Source: Novosphingobium sp. KA1 (GTDB lineage Bacteria > Pseudomonadota > Alphaproteobacteria > Sphingomonadales > Sphingomonadaceae). Taken from it: 64,000 bases of DNA. Positions 45,377-53,821 of the stretch are shown here, piece by piece (position 1 is the stretch's first letter; each line of letters opens with the position of its first letter). Location: assembly GCF_017309955.1 (NCBI RefSeq), contig NZ_CP021247.1, positions 3,063,001 through 3,127,000 of the forward strand, given 5' to 3'. A program made the translations under genes and the position numbers. The notes below the pieces were generated by a model, which was not told the DNA's origin, ran no database searches, and was given only the letters and a program-made list of their open reading frames with translations.

Positions 45377-46174
45377 CTAGGTGCGCAGAGGGGTCGTCAA
45401 TGCCCGCTCAATGCCCCAGCCCCTATTCAACCGGGCTTGAATAGCGGCAGGCGTTAGCCCGCGCAATTTCGCCCATTCCACGATAGAACGGTGCTCTCCT
45501 TCAAATGTGATGCCGCGCCGCTGTTTCGCATGCCCCTTGTTCGCCGACATAGTCGATGGGGTTGTCATTATGCGCTCGATATCCCAACCCGCCTTTAGGC
45601 GGTGATAGAACGTAGCGATTTCCAGCCCTGCAATATCGGCCGCCTCTTTGCCAGACATGGTTCGACCTTGCCACTCCACTCGTAGCGTGTCGGATCGATT
45701 GCGCTGCTGGACCGTAGGGGTGGCCCACCGAACATTGCCCGGCTCATAGTCGCCGTCGCCGTTCTTTCGGTCCAAGGTGTGGGTGGGTGATGGCCGCTCT
45801 CCGACATCTGCTGCGAATGCTTCGAAGTCGGCACGCCAGCGCTCACAGATGCGTATACCCCGTCCGCCATACCGGCTGTACCAGGTATGCTTAGGATTCT
45901 CGCATCGCTGGATCATCGCTTTCCAGATGTTGAATAGCGGGTGCTTACCGGATGCGCCCTTGGCTGGCCGTGATTTCTCGCGGCAAGGCGGACACATCGG
46001 TTCTGATTGGGCCCGCAAATTCGATATGTAGTAGGGGCGTTCATCACCACAGTCACACCGGCAGTCAACGAGCTGAGACCCATTGCTTGGGGCGGGGCGA
46101 GAAAGTGAAATTACGGTGACGCGCCCAAATCGCTTTCCGATGGGCGCAACTCGCGATATTCCGCGTGCAGGCAT
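45377..46174 (-). CDS. HNH/AP2-like homing nuclease with NUMOD-type repeats
   Basis: 265 residues. An N-terminal Cys cluster (CRCDCG, CPPC) is followed by the phage HNH-like motif region with YGGRGIRICERW and LDRKNGDGDYEPGNVRWAT (about 90-155). Two repeated modules then end GWDIERIMTTP and GWGIERALTTP. This is the layout of free-standing homing-type nucleases with DNA-binding repeats. GGAGG lies 6 nt before the ATG. It is inserted between the minor head protein and the protease, which suggests a mobile gene. Confidence 0.75.
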   Translation of the reverse strand: MPARGISRVAPIGKRFGRVTVISLSRPAPSNGSQLVDCRCDCGDERPYYISNLRAQSEPMCPPCREKSRPAKGASGKHPLFNIWKAMIQRCENPKHTWYSRYGGRGIRICERWRADFEAFAADVGERPSPTHTLDRKNGDGDYEPGNVRWATPTVQQRNRSDTLRVEWQGRTMSGKEAADIAGLEIATFYHRLKAGWDIERIMTTPSTMSANKGHAKQRRGITFEGEHRSIVEWAKLRGLTPAAIQARLNRGWGIERALTTPLRT

Positions 46175-46267
46175 GATGGTCCTCCAATGACCGTTTTGCT
46201 CAGGGCTGGAGCGGGCCTAGACCTCCCGTTTCAGCCCGAAATTCTTACCATTTCCGCCGAGTCGTGG

Positions 46268-47137
46268 CTAGTCCTCGCCATCGAATTCGAACACGAGAAT
46301 TCCGCGTTCGCGGCAGCCGCATCCGGGTTTTACGCCCGCCCGGTCGTCGGCAGCCGGAGCAGCGCGAACCGTGACGCCATCCACCTTCTTGCCGACGACA
46401 GCCGGGTTCTCGGAATAGAGATTTCCGTCCCTGATGACGTGATCGTGCCTCGGGTGAAGTTTCCTTGAATGATGCCAGGCAAAAACCTCCAGCCCGGCCT
46501 CACGGCGGCGTTCACGGGCCGATTCCCCCGACAGGCTAGAAAGCTGGTGGCTGGCGATCCTGACCGACCGGGCGCGCGACATGCTGACGGCCTCGCGGAT
46601 CTCTTTCGCCACCTCACGCGCGGGCTTGCGCTGGCTAAGGCCCGAGAACACCGCATTGCCGATCCGCTGCTTCGCCTGAGCGCTGACATCGGCGACAAGG
46701 TTCGCATTCCACTCGACATAGTTGGCGAGGGTCTGCCGGGCATCTTCCGGCCCGATGACGGTAGATAGGTCGACGCCGGTCGCGCTGAGTACCGCACCGC
46801 GCCAGCGCCCGCGCACGTAGCCCTCAACCGAAAGCGCCCACCTCCTGAGATCAGGCGTCAGCAGCAGCACAAGCCGGTTGATCTGCTCGGCAGCGCCGTC
46901 GATCTCTGCTCGCACGTCGGCGGGGGCGTCCGTCGTCATCTCGGAGACGGTGGCGGAATAGGCGGCGATGATGTGTTCTGCGCTGGATGCCCACGCTTGA
47001 ACCACAGGGTTATACACAGCCCGGAACAGGTTCGTCGCAAGCGTTCCCGGAGGATCGATGTCGCGCAGGACGATGGAGCGCTTGCGCATGCCCGGCTTGG
47101 CCCGACGTGTCATCGCTGCGAGGTCGTAGCGGGGCAT
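46268..47137 (-). CDS. minor head protein (SPP1 gp7/Mu F-like)
   Basis: 289 residues. The central WNANLVADVSAQAKQRI and GLSQRKPAREVAKEIREAV, then ARSVRIASHQLSSLSGESARERRREAG and a C-terminal WHHSRKLHPRHDHV are the hallmarks of the phage Mu F/SPP1 gp7 family (split). These proteins bind the portal and reach inside the head, aiding DNA ejection. Located after the portal as usual. Confidence 0.85.
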   Translation of the reverse strand: MPRYDLAAMTRRAKPGMRKRSIVLRDIDPPGTLATNLFRAVYNPVVQAWASSAEHIIAAYSATVSEMTTDAPADVRAEIDGAAEQINRLVLLLTPDLRRWALSVEGYVRGRWRGAVLSATGVDLSTVIGPEDARQTLANYVEWNANLVADVSAQAKQRIGNAVFSGLSQRKPAREVAKEIREAVSMSRARSVRIASHQLSSLSGESARERRREAGLEVFAWHHSRKLHPRHDHVIRDGNLYSENPAVVGKKVDGVTVRAAPAADDRAGVKPGCGCRERGILVFEFDGED

Positions 47138-47138
47138 G

Positions 47139-47468
47139 TCAGGCCAGCGTTACGGCGAGGCACCACCAGACGATCTTGCAGACGATGTGGATCGATTGAT
47201 CAGCGTTGAAATCGATCTTGCCACGGCACTTGGCATCGTCGGTGAGCCAGTGAATGGCCGCTTCGGCGAAGAACAGCCACCACAGGCCGGTAATCAGCGC
47301 GACAGCCGCGCCATGGATGACGACGTGCGCACCAAGGGCCTGCTGCCATGGGACACCGGGGATAGGCGCAGTCCGGTTCTTCGCCTTCGATAGGAAGTCG
47401 CCCTGAAGCGGGTAGTCGGCCAGCGCGTGGGCGGCCAGCAGAGCGATGAGTATCATGACCGGCGTCAT
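47139..47468 (-). CDS. DUF3307-like membrane protein
   Basis: 109 residues, membrane-embedded helices with HALADYPLQGDFLSKAKNR near residue 14, the DUF3307 signature, and later AAIHWLTDDAKCRGKID. It is encoded between the portal and the minor head protein and overlaps the portal stop by 4 nt. A membrane protein in the head module is unusual and is not needed for virion structure in known systems. Confidence 0.7.
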   Translation of the reverse strand: MTPVMILIALLAAHALADYPLQGDFLSKAKNRTAPIPGVPWQQALGAHVVIHGAAVALITGLWWLFFAEAAIHWLTDDAKCRGKIDFNADQSIHIVCKIVWWCLAVTLA

Positions 47469-49408
47469 TCTTCGGTGACCTTCCGCTTCCAGTCGAGGTT
47501 CAGGGGCTCGAAAAGCTCCGGCCCGAACTCCAGCGCGCCCGCGTAAGGCTTGAGCGCGGCCAGGTCGAAGGCGTCCGGAACGTCAAACGAGATCGTGACG
47601 TGTGGGTGGTACTCGTCGAAATCGTGGCTGCCGCCCGCATCGACCATGGACCGGTGCCGACTCTCCAGTTCCCACGAGGCAAATAGCAGCACCACGGCGT
47701 TTTCGCCAAAGCGCTCGATCGCGCGCGGACCGCCCGGCTTGACGCGGATGTTGCCGTTCTCGTCGCCCGACCAGCTTTCGCCCATTTTCATGGGATCGAC
47801 GGCGGTCTTCGAGTACAGCACCGTCACGTGGAGGTCGTCGGCGGCCAGCGTGGACTTGAAGCCGTTCGCCTTTGCCCAGGCAATCAGCGCAGCGCCGTTG
47901 AGCAGCTTGCGCTGGACGTAGAGCGGGCGAGGTGCGGCATCGACGAAGAAAGCTGCCGCATCGTTGACGGCGGCACGGCGGGCGGGCGCGGAACTCCCGC
48001 CGCCGGCTAGATTAGGATCACCTCCTTCGGCCTGAATGGCAGACGGGTCAGTCCCGTCGTCGTCCGGGTTCAACCCGAACCTCTCGTTTTCGGGGATCTC
48101 GGCGAGGGCGCCTTCGAGGCCTGGTATCCACCCGCGTTCGGTCATGAGGTTCTGCAAGCCTTTGGCAAATGCCTCATCCGGGATTGCCCCGGTGGCCTGC
48201 AATTTTGCCACGGCGTCCATGGTGACATTGAAGGTGTCGGCCTCTTCCTTCTCGCTGGGCGTGTCGAGTGGTGCCCAGTCTGCCCAGACTTCGGCATCAT
48301 CAGTTGCCATCACGCCAGCGGAAGCCATCAGCAGCGGGTCGAGCTGGTCCATGCAGGGCTGAAGCTCAAGCGTCTGCTTGGCCTTCACCATGCGGTTCCA
48401 GTTCGCGGTGTCGCTGTCTCCTGTGGCGTTCTGGCCGTCGGGCGACTTTCCCATGAGGCGCGTAGCCGGAATATCCGAGACCGCCGACAGGAACGTGGCG
48501 AAGGCCATCATGACATCGGGAATGCCCGCCCAGTTCACCTGGCGGTGATCGATCGTCTCGCCCGCGCCCGGCGTGCCATCGCCCGCGTCGCGGAGCATGG
48601 CATTGTACATGCTCTCGCCGAGGATCATGGCCGACAGCCGGCGGCGCAGCGCTGCCTCGCCGTCAGCATCCGAGACGAGATCCATCAGGCCCGGAATGCC
48701 AATGATGACGTTCCGAACCTTGGTGATCAGCGAAGCGAACGAGCCCTGGGCGGTGTCGACGTTCTGGACCGCATCGAGCACGCGCTGAACGCGGGCCCGG
48801 CCCCAGAAGCGTTCATCCGCCGATACCGGCAGGATCGGCGGCACAGGGTCGCCACGGAAGCAGATCACCCGGGAAGGGTGAATGTTCGCCTGGCTGTTGC
48901 CCATGCGCCAGTATGTGGGCTTGCCGTAATTCGGGTCGGCGATCTCGTCGATGTAGTCGACGCCGGTGATCTGCCAGCGGGTCACGACGTTGATCGCGAC
49001 GATACCGCCCTTGGCGATCTGCTCCGGCTTCAGCTCGGAGGCGTGGTCGCCGGCGGTGATGATGACGAGGGCGCCGCCGCCAAGTCCGCGATAGGTCTCC
49101 GCCATGCGGACCTTCTCGCGCAGACCAAGCCGGCGTTCCTCGGCCTCAAGCGCCTTGATCTGTTTCGCGTCAGCCTGCCAGTTTCGCCACTCCCGCACCA
49201 TGTCGAGCGCGGGAATGTCGATGACCTTCGCCATCATGCCGGAGCCGTCGTAGGCAGCGGCGATGTGGAACTGATCGAGGTTGCGCGGCAGGTAGCGGTT
49301 GTAGGTGCGCGGGTCGGCATGAGTGCCAAAGCCCGAGACCGCGTTGGTCAGGCTATCGACGGTGAATCCGTCCTTGAAGCGAATGGATCGGATGCGGCCA
49401 CCTGACAT
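47465..49408 (-). CDS. portal protein (DUF1073) fused to Acb1-like 2H phosphoesterase domain
   Basis: 647 residues. Residues about 1-440 are the DUF1073 portal domain that forms the DNA-packaging ring (SDIPATRLMGKSPDGQNATG near 311). After a low-complexity linker (about 445-485), residues 496-647 resemble a 2H phosphoesterase: two H-x-T motifs, His527-Val-Thr529 and His603-Val-Thr605, each on a strand. Acb1 anti-CBASS proteins have this fold and cleave cyclic nucleotide messengers, and portal fusions of this type are known in InterPro. The start at 49408 has no clear Shine-Dalgarno. Enzyme activity here is inference. Confidence 0.85.
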   Translation of the reverse strand: MSGGRIRSIRFKDGFTVDSLTNAVSGFGTHADPRTYNRYLPRNLDQFHIAAAYDGSGMMAKVIDIPALDMVREWRNWQADAKQIKALEAEERRLGLREKVRMAETYRGLGGGALVIITAGDHASELKPEQIAKGGIVAINVVTRWQITGVDYIDEIADPNYGKPTYWRMGNSQANIHPSRVICFRGDPVPPILPVSADERFWGRARVQRVLDAVQNVDTAQGSFASLITKVRNVIIGIPGLMDLVSDADGEAALRRRLSAMILGESMYNAMLRDAGDGTPGAGETIDHRQVNWAGIPDVMMAFATFLSAVSDIPATRLMGKSPDGQNATGDSDTANWNRMVKAKQTLELQPCMDQLDPLLMASAGVMATDDAEVWADWAPLDTPSEKEEADTFNVTMDAVAKLQATGAIPDEAFAKGLQNLMTERGWIPGLEGALAEIPENERFGLNPDDDGTDPSAIQAEGGDPNLAGGGSSAPARRAAVNDAAAFFVDAAPRPLYVQRKLLNGAALIAWAKANGFKSTLAADDLHVTVLYSKTAVDPMKMGESWSGDENGNIRVKPGGPRAIERFGENAVVLLFASWELESRHRSMVDAGGSHDFDEYHPHVTISFDVPDAFDLAALKPYAGALEFGPELFEPLNLDWKRKVTEE

Positions 49409-49434
49409 ATTGACCGAAATATGTTCTGAAATTG

Positions 49435-49465
49435 CTCAAGGTTACCGCTATTAAAGCGGCTTGAG
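49435..49465. promoter_or_regulatory. inverted repeat between portal and DUF4145 gene
   Basis: CTCAAG (49435-49440) pairs with CTTGAG (49460-49465), and CCGCT (49445-49449) with AGCGG (49455-49459), with a four-base bulge. It lies in the 82-base divergent gap and could be an operator or transcript structure for either neighbour. Function uncertain. Confidence 0.35.
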
Positions 49466-49490
49466 ATTGCTGTGCGATTCGAGGGCGTTA

Positions 49491-50183
49491 ATGAAGCACC
49501 ACATGAATGCGGCGGAGGCCTTTGCTACTCTCAATGTAGGTGAGGGTATTCCGTATCCTTCAGATACGTCGCACATTTGTGCGCATTGCGGAACATATGC
49601 GCTACATACTTGGGGGATCGTCCAAGGCGTCGTGATGTGGGGGCAGAAATTTCGTCCTGTCAGCGAGCCGATGATGCATTTAGCTGCATGCTCTGCGTGT
49701 AGCCAGGAAACAGTTTTTGCTAACGGGAAGCTGGCTTTGCCGGCTGATATTACTGCCCCTGCACCTTCGTCGGATCTGCCCCAAGATCTTATGGCAGATT
49801 TCGAAGAAGCTCGGAAAATTCATATGCAATCCCCACGCGGGGCGGCAGCGTTGTTGCGTTTGGTTGTCCAAAAGCTCTGCCCAATTCTCGGTTCCGAAAA
49901 GAAGGATATTAACGGGGCAATTGGCGAGCTTGTAGAAAAAGGTGTTATTACAGGCGCTTTGCAGCAAGCGTTGGATTCAGTCCGGGTTATTGGAAACGAA
50001 GCAGTTCATCCTGGCGAACTTGATTTGAAAGATGATTCTATAACTGTTCACTCGCTTTTCATGTTGATTAATTTCATTGTGCAAAAGGCCATCACCGAGC
50101 CAAAGGAAATTGATGCCATCTATCAGTCCCTGCCTGCCGGAAAACTCGCTGGGATTGCTGCAAGGGATAAGCAAAAGCCTTAG
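49491..50183 (+). CDS. DUF4145-like cargo protein
   Basis: 230 residues. Two Cys pairs, CAHCG near residue 30 and CSACS near 67, suggest a zinc site. The C-terminal part (ARKIHMQSPRGAAALLRLVVQKL... then GNEAVHPGELD) matches DUF4145, a domain seen in restriction and other defence-linked proteins. The gene is visibly AT-richer than its neighbours, reads against them, and splits terminase from portal. The start at 49491 follows GAGG. Likely a lysogen-expressed defence or exclusion gene; function unproven. Confidence 0.8.
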   Translation: MKHHMNAAEAFATLNVGEGIPYPSDTSHICAHCGTYALHTWGIVQGVVMWGQKFRPVSEPMMHLAACSACSQETVFANGKLALPADITAPAPSSDLPQDLMADFEEARKIHMQSPRGAAALLRLVVQKLCPILGSEKKDINGAIGELVEKGVITGALQQALDSVRVIGNEAVHPGELDLKDDSITVHSLFMLINFIVQKAITEPKEIDAIYQSLPAGKLAGIAARDKQKP

Positions 50184-51631
50184 GCGTTCCTGATGTTGTA
50201 GCGCGCGCCAAGCGCGATGGCCCCGAACGCCCGAGAGGTGCTGTCTGGTGTGTCATCGTGCTTGGCGCTGGGGAAGTTCTCGTTGGCCGAGAACCATGCC
50301 TCGTTCCAAGGGCCGCGCAGCACATCGACATTGCCCGCTTCCGCCTGTGCCGAGAACGGCCCGAAGCGCGTGACCTTGTCGCCCGATTCCGGTGACGATC
50401 GCACGTTGTATCCCGCCAGCTTGAGCTTGAGGTTCTGCACCTGGGCCTTGCCGGCTTGGCCGGGGTCCTGCGGCAGGTAGATCAGGCACGCCTTGCCGTC
50501 CTGCGAAGCTGTGTTGATGATCAGGTTCTCGACGCCGTTCGGGCTGAGGCAGTCGGCTCCGCTGTCGACCACGATGAACCGGCCATCGGGCGTGCGGCCG
50601 ATCTTGGTCGACGCCGTCGCGTCCGGGTCGGGGTTCTCGGCTGTGCGCGGCGTGGCAGCGAGGTCATAGCCGCGAGCGAAGACGGTCCCGGCCGGGATCG
50701 CATCGACAACCCGGCACCAGGCGCGCTGGAAGTAAAGGCCGGCGGCGGGCCGGATTTTCCAGTTGCCGCCCAGCAAGCGCTCGCGCTCGACCAGCGGCAG
50801 CGCCAGCAGTGACGCCATGTAACCCGGATCGGCGGCCATCAGCGCCTTGTTGTCGGTCAGCTTGGCCGGAATGAACGTTAGCGACTTCGCGGGGATCGGG
50901 ACCTGCTCGCCCGCGTCGTTGATCATGGTGTAGCAGGCGAGGTCTTCGGGACTGTCTGCCCACTTCAGGTCTTCGCCTACACGGACGAACCACCGCAGCT
51001 TGCCTGCGCGCTCGGGGATAGGAAGGCCGGTGTCCCGGTCGATCCACCATGCGATGAGGTCGGCAACCCAGCTATCCGCGTCAGGATTGCACGTGGCGCG
51101 GATGTAGGGCCGGACGCCGCACATCGAGCGGTTGCGGCTGACCATGTACCAGAACTGGACCGCGGTGAAGTGCGTCAGCTCGTCGAAGCAGATCAGCGGG
51201 ATCTGCGAGCCCTGCCAGTTGAAGCGGGTCTTGTCGTGTTCGAGGTGGGCGAAGCTGACGCTGGCGCCGGTGGGGAACGACCAGGAAAGCGTGTGTTCCT
51301 TCGGATCGCCGCCGACTTGCGGGTAAAGGACGGCGCTTTCGTCCCACAGGCCGCCTTCGTTGCGGATCTGGACGGTGGAGCGGCGGAAGAACACCGCGCC
51401 AAAGCCGGGATTGGCGATGTGCCGCAGCGGCTCCATGAGTAGGCCCCACGTCTTGCCGCCGCCGGCGCCGCCGCCGTAAATGGCGATGTCGGCCGCGCTA
51501 GAAAGGAACGCGGTCTGCGGGCCGGGTTGTGGCTTGATCGTCTCGGCGGTGATTTGCGGCCCGCCGTTGTGGCCGATGCCCGCTACCGGATGATCGTTAG
51601 GCTCTGAGAGGATTCCGACTGCGGGGCTCAT
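50180..51631 (-). CDS. terminase large subunit
   Basis: DNA-packaging motor and nuclease, 483 residues. Walker A is GGGAGGGKTW (Gly53-Trp62, Lys60), Walker B LICFDE (146-151), followed by ATCNPDADSWV near 180 (motif C region). The nuclease half begins with the RGYDLAATP strand near 328, with further acidic residues downstream. It overlaps the HNH gene upstream by 4 nt and the DUF4145 gene downstream by 4 nt. Confidence 0.95.
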   Translation of the reverse strand: MSPAVGILSEPNDHPVAGIGHNGGPQITAETIKPQPGPQTAFLSSAADIAIYGGGAGGGKTWGLLMEPLRHIANPGFGAVFFRRSTVQIRNEGGLWDESAVLYPQVGGDPKEHTLSWSFPTGASVSFAHLEHDKTRFNWQGSQIPLICFDELTHFTAVQFWYMVSRNRSMCGVRPYIRATCNPDADSWVADLIAWWIDRDTGLPIPERAGKLRWFVRVGEDLKWADSPEDLACYTMINDAGEQVPIPAKSLTFIPAKLTDNKALMAADPGYMASLLALPLVERERLLGGNWKIRPAAGLYFQRAWCRVVDAIPAGTVFARGYDLAATPRTAENPDPDATASTKIGRTPDGRFIVVDSGADCLSPNGVENLIINTASQDGKACLIYLPQDPGQAGKAQVQNLKLKLAGYNVRSSPESGDKVTRFGPFSAQAEAGNVDVLRGPWNEAWFSANENFPSAKHDDTPDSTSRAFGAIALGARYNIRNA

Positions 51632-52083
51632 GCGGCGGCGGTCAACCTCGCTGCAACACGCTCGAAGTAGAATATCACCGGCTCAGCGCTAACGGTAATG
51701 ATCCCGAACCGCTCGCCAGTCCGAAAGGTTGAAGTCTGCTTGCGCACGATCTCGGCCGAGCGCTGGATGTAGGCGCGCCATGCCTCCAACGGGTACCCGC
51801 CCTTGTGGATGTTGCAGGGCGCGCAGGCGGGCATCATGTTGCCCACCCGGTTGCGCTCCGGCTTGATCATCCGCTTCTCATCGGCGGGTAGTGGCTTGCC
51901 CCAAGCGTCGGTTGTGATCCGGATCACCGGCTCTATGTGGTCCGCATGCATCGTCTTGCCCAGGTCACAACCGCAATAGGCACACTTACCGTCGAACTTG
52001 GCGCGCAGGGCATCCCGCTGTCGCTTGGTGCCGCGCCATTCTTCATCTTCCGGCGCGGCGAACGCGAGCAGGTCGGCCATCAC
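51628..52083 (-). CDS. HNH endonuclease
   Basis: 151 residues. CAYCGCDLGKTMHADHIEPV provides the first Cys pair and the HxDH motif near residues 34-52, and GNMMPACAPCNIHKG (near 81) gives the second Cys pair and the Asn/His. Phages often carry an HNH nuclease next to terminase that helps cut genome ends during packaging. The start is ATG 52083 or the next codon. 4-nt overlaps on both sides. Confidence 0.9.
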   Translation of the reverse strand: MMADLLAFAAPEDEEWRGTKRQRDALRAKFDGKCAYCGCDLGKTMHADHIEPVIRITTDAWGKPLPADEKRMIKPERNRVGNMMPACAPCNIHKGGYPLEAWRAYIQRSAEIVRKQTSTFRTGERFGIITVSAEPVIFYFERVAARLTAAA

Positions 52084-52310
52084 TCACCCCCGCTGCGAGA
52101 GAGGGAGCGAGCATCGCTTGATTGGAGCAAGTTCAGCAGGCCACGCACCGACGCCTCGGCAAAGACATCCTTCCGCCCGTCGAGAACGGACTGAAGTGCC
52201 ATGGCATAGGCGAACGCGTTATCGCCGCGGATGAAGACTCCCGGCCAGTCGTCACCGATCTGGACGACGCCCGTTTCGATCCTGGGGCCTTCGTGTGGGA
52301 CGATCTGCAT
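52080..52310 (-). CDS. hypothetical small phage protein
   Basis: 76 residues from the ATG at 52310 (MQIVPHEGPRIETGV...), ATGA overlap with the upstream gene and 4-nt overlap with HNH. Contains VQIGDDWPGVFIRGDNAFAY. No family recognised. Its packing in the early-to-packaging operon supports it. Confidence 0.7.
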   Translation of the reverse strand: MQIVPHEGPRIETGVVQIGDDWPGVFIRGDNAFAYAMALQSVLDGRKDVFAEASVRGLLNLLQSSDARSLSRSGGE

Positions 52311-52519
52311 CAGTCTTCGCCCCAATAGCTCATGTCGGCATCAGCGCAGGCCTCAGGACCGTCGGCGCGCTGCCAATCGCACTCGAAATACAAGGGGGCC
52401 GTCTCGTCCGCGTAATCAGCGATGCTTTCGCCATCGTCGAATACCGGGCCAGCGCGATCAAGCATGTGGGCCTTGAAGCGGCGGCAGAACTCTTCTTGCG
52501 TGAGGACAATCTCGTTCAT
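52310..52519 (-). CDS. hypothetical small acidic protein
   Basis: 69 residues, strongly acidic (MNEIVLTQEEFCRRFK..., then ADYADETAPLYFE). ATGA overlaps on both sides. No family recognised. Acidic composition could indicate protein or DNA-mimic interactions, but this is speculation. Confidence 0.7.
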   Translation of the reverse strand: MNEIVLTQEEFCRRFKAHMLDRAGPVFDDGESIADYADETAPLYFECDWQRADGPEACADADMSYWGED

Positions 52520-52995
52520 GCTGGGTTGTCCCTTCCATTATCGGGGAGAGCGAAGATCGCGACGGCCGGCGCCGCAGCGGGCAGGTCCTTGCCGTCCTTG
52601 CCGGTGATCTCGCGCTTGTTGGTGTAGGCGTTGCCCATCTCTTCGGCGGCCTGCTTGTGGAGCTGGGCGGCCAGGGGGAAGTTGCCCTTACGCTCGGCGG
52701 CGGTGGCCATGCGCTGAAGCGCCCGCAACCGGGTGGACCGATGCGCGATCGGGATGTGCGAAGAGTCCTCGGTGAACGCCTTGCGAGCCGCATCGAACAT
52801 CACCCGCCATTTCTGGGACAGGTTGCGTCCGGCGTGCTTGGTAGGGTCGTAGGTCTGGATCGCCTGCGGGGTCAGCTCGATGCCGAATTCGTCCTTGAGC
52901 GCGGTAGCTACCTGGGACGGCGTGTCGAACGACGCCAGCGCCTGAATTACGTAGGCCTTCACTTCGTCGGTCATCTGTTTGTTTCGGGCGGCCAT
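52516..52995 (-). CDS. terminase small subunit (DUF2280)
   Basis: 159 residues from the ATG at 52995. The sequence MTDEVKAYVIQALASFDTPS then GIELTPQAIQTYDPTK and LSQKWRVMFDAARKAF is the DUF2280 pattern, a phage small terminase that recognises packaging DNA through an HTH. The longer frame to 53535 is antisense overlap of the metallopeptidase gene and is rejected. 4-nt overlap downstream. Confidence 0.85.
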   Translation of the reverse strand: MAARNKQMTDEVKAYVIQALASFDTPSQVATALKDEFGIELTPQAIQTYDPTKHAGRNLSQKWRVMFDAARKAFTEDSSHIPIAHRSTRLRALQRMATAAERKGNFPLAAQLHKQAAEEMGNAYTNKREITGKDGKDLPAAAPAVAIFALPDNGRDNPA

Positions 52996-52997
52996 TT

Positions 52998-53624
52998 TCA
53001 AGCAACCTTCAATGAGCAGGTGCCACAGATGCCGGCGATCGATGCACGTCCGATTGTTGGGCCAGCCTTCGCCGCATCGACCATGGCGGAGACGCCAGCG
53101 GCCTCCGCGCCGTACCGAGCGACGACACCAACGAACTCTTCGACGTCGTGGCCTCTGAGAGCGAACGATGGCGTCCCGTCCTGCTTGAACTTGGGCATCC
53201 CGAACTCGTCGAGCTTCTGGGCGCAGTGGTAGAGTTCGTGTTCTACCAGGGCGCAGAACGAGGGATCGTCCATCCCGGCAGCAGCCGGCGCGCTGAACGT
53301 CAGCAGGAAGTCGGGCATCCCATCGAACCACTCTTCGATTTGCTGGATCGCACGGGCGCGCTGCCACTTGCCCATCGCCATCGGTGGCATCAGCTCGGCC
53401 TGGCCGATCACGGCGCGCATCTGCTTGCTGTTGTCGCAGTTGGTCCAGAGCACGCCGAGGGCGGCATCGCGGAGGTGGGCGTGCTCGATGTTGAAGAGCG
53501 GGCTCGCCTCTTCCAGGAACGTGGCGCGGATCCACTCCAGCAGGTCCGGCGCGGGGACGAACCGGTCCAGCATCTCCAGATCAGAGAGGGTGGCGAGGTC
53601 GTGGGGCGGGTAGGGACGGCTCAT
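52998..53624 (-). CDS. putative phage metallopeptidase (HExxH)
   Basis: 208 residues from the ATG at 53624. The core CALVEHELYHCAQKLDEFG contains H129-E130-x2-H133, a zinc metallopeptidase motif, and a later HDVEEFVGV adds a candidate third ligand. It matches a known group of putative phage metallopeptidases encoded near terminase. Substrate unknown. The longer frame to 53741 lacks support. Confidence 0.8.
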   Translation of the reverse strand: MSRPYPPHDLATLSDLEMLDRFVPAPDLLEWIRATFLEEASPLFNIEHAHLRDAALGVLWTNCDNSKQMRAVIGQAELMPPMAMGKWQRARAIQQIEEWFDGMPDFLLTFSAPAAAGMDDPSFCALVEHELYHCAQKLDEFGMPKFKQDGTPSFALRGHDVEEFVGVVARYGAEAAGVSAMVDAAKAGPTIGRASIAGICGTCSLKVA

Positions 53625-53821
53625 CGGCTTGCCTCCTCCTTCAGGTACCGCCGTCGCTCGGCTGCCATGTGCTTGGCACCCAGCGCCTTGCGCCAGGCGA
53701 GCACAGTGGACTTGCCCCAGATCTGTTCGACCCGGCGCCATCCGTGCTTCTTGAACTTCTCCATGAACTCGGGGGGGATGGGCTTCGGTGCGGAGGTGGG
53801 CAGGAGCTTACTCTTCGACAT
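53621..53821 (-). CDS. small basic phage protein
   Basis: 66 residues from the ATG at 53821 (MSKSKLLPTSAPK...), very basic, with GWRRVEQIWGKSTVLAWRKALG in the middle, which resembles a short HTH-like or nucleic-acid-binding segment. Overlaps both neighbours by 4-14 nt. No family recognised. Confidence 0.65.
   Translation of the reverse strand: MSKSKLLPTSAPKPIPPEFMEKFKKHGWRRVEQIWGKSTVLAWRKALGAKHMAAERRRYLKEEASR

Noticed and set aside
52996..53535. upstream extension of terminase small subunit frame
   Set aside because: Overlaps the HExxH peptidase gene and adds unlike, Arg/Pro-rich sequence.
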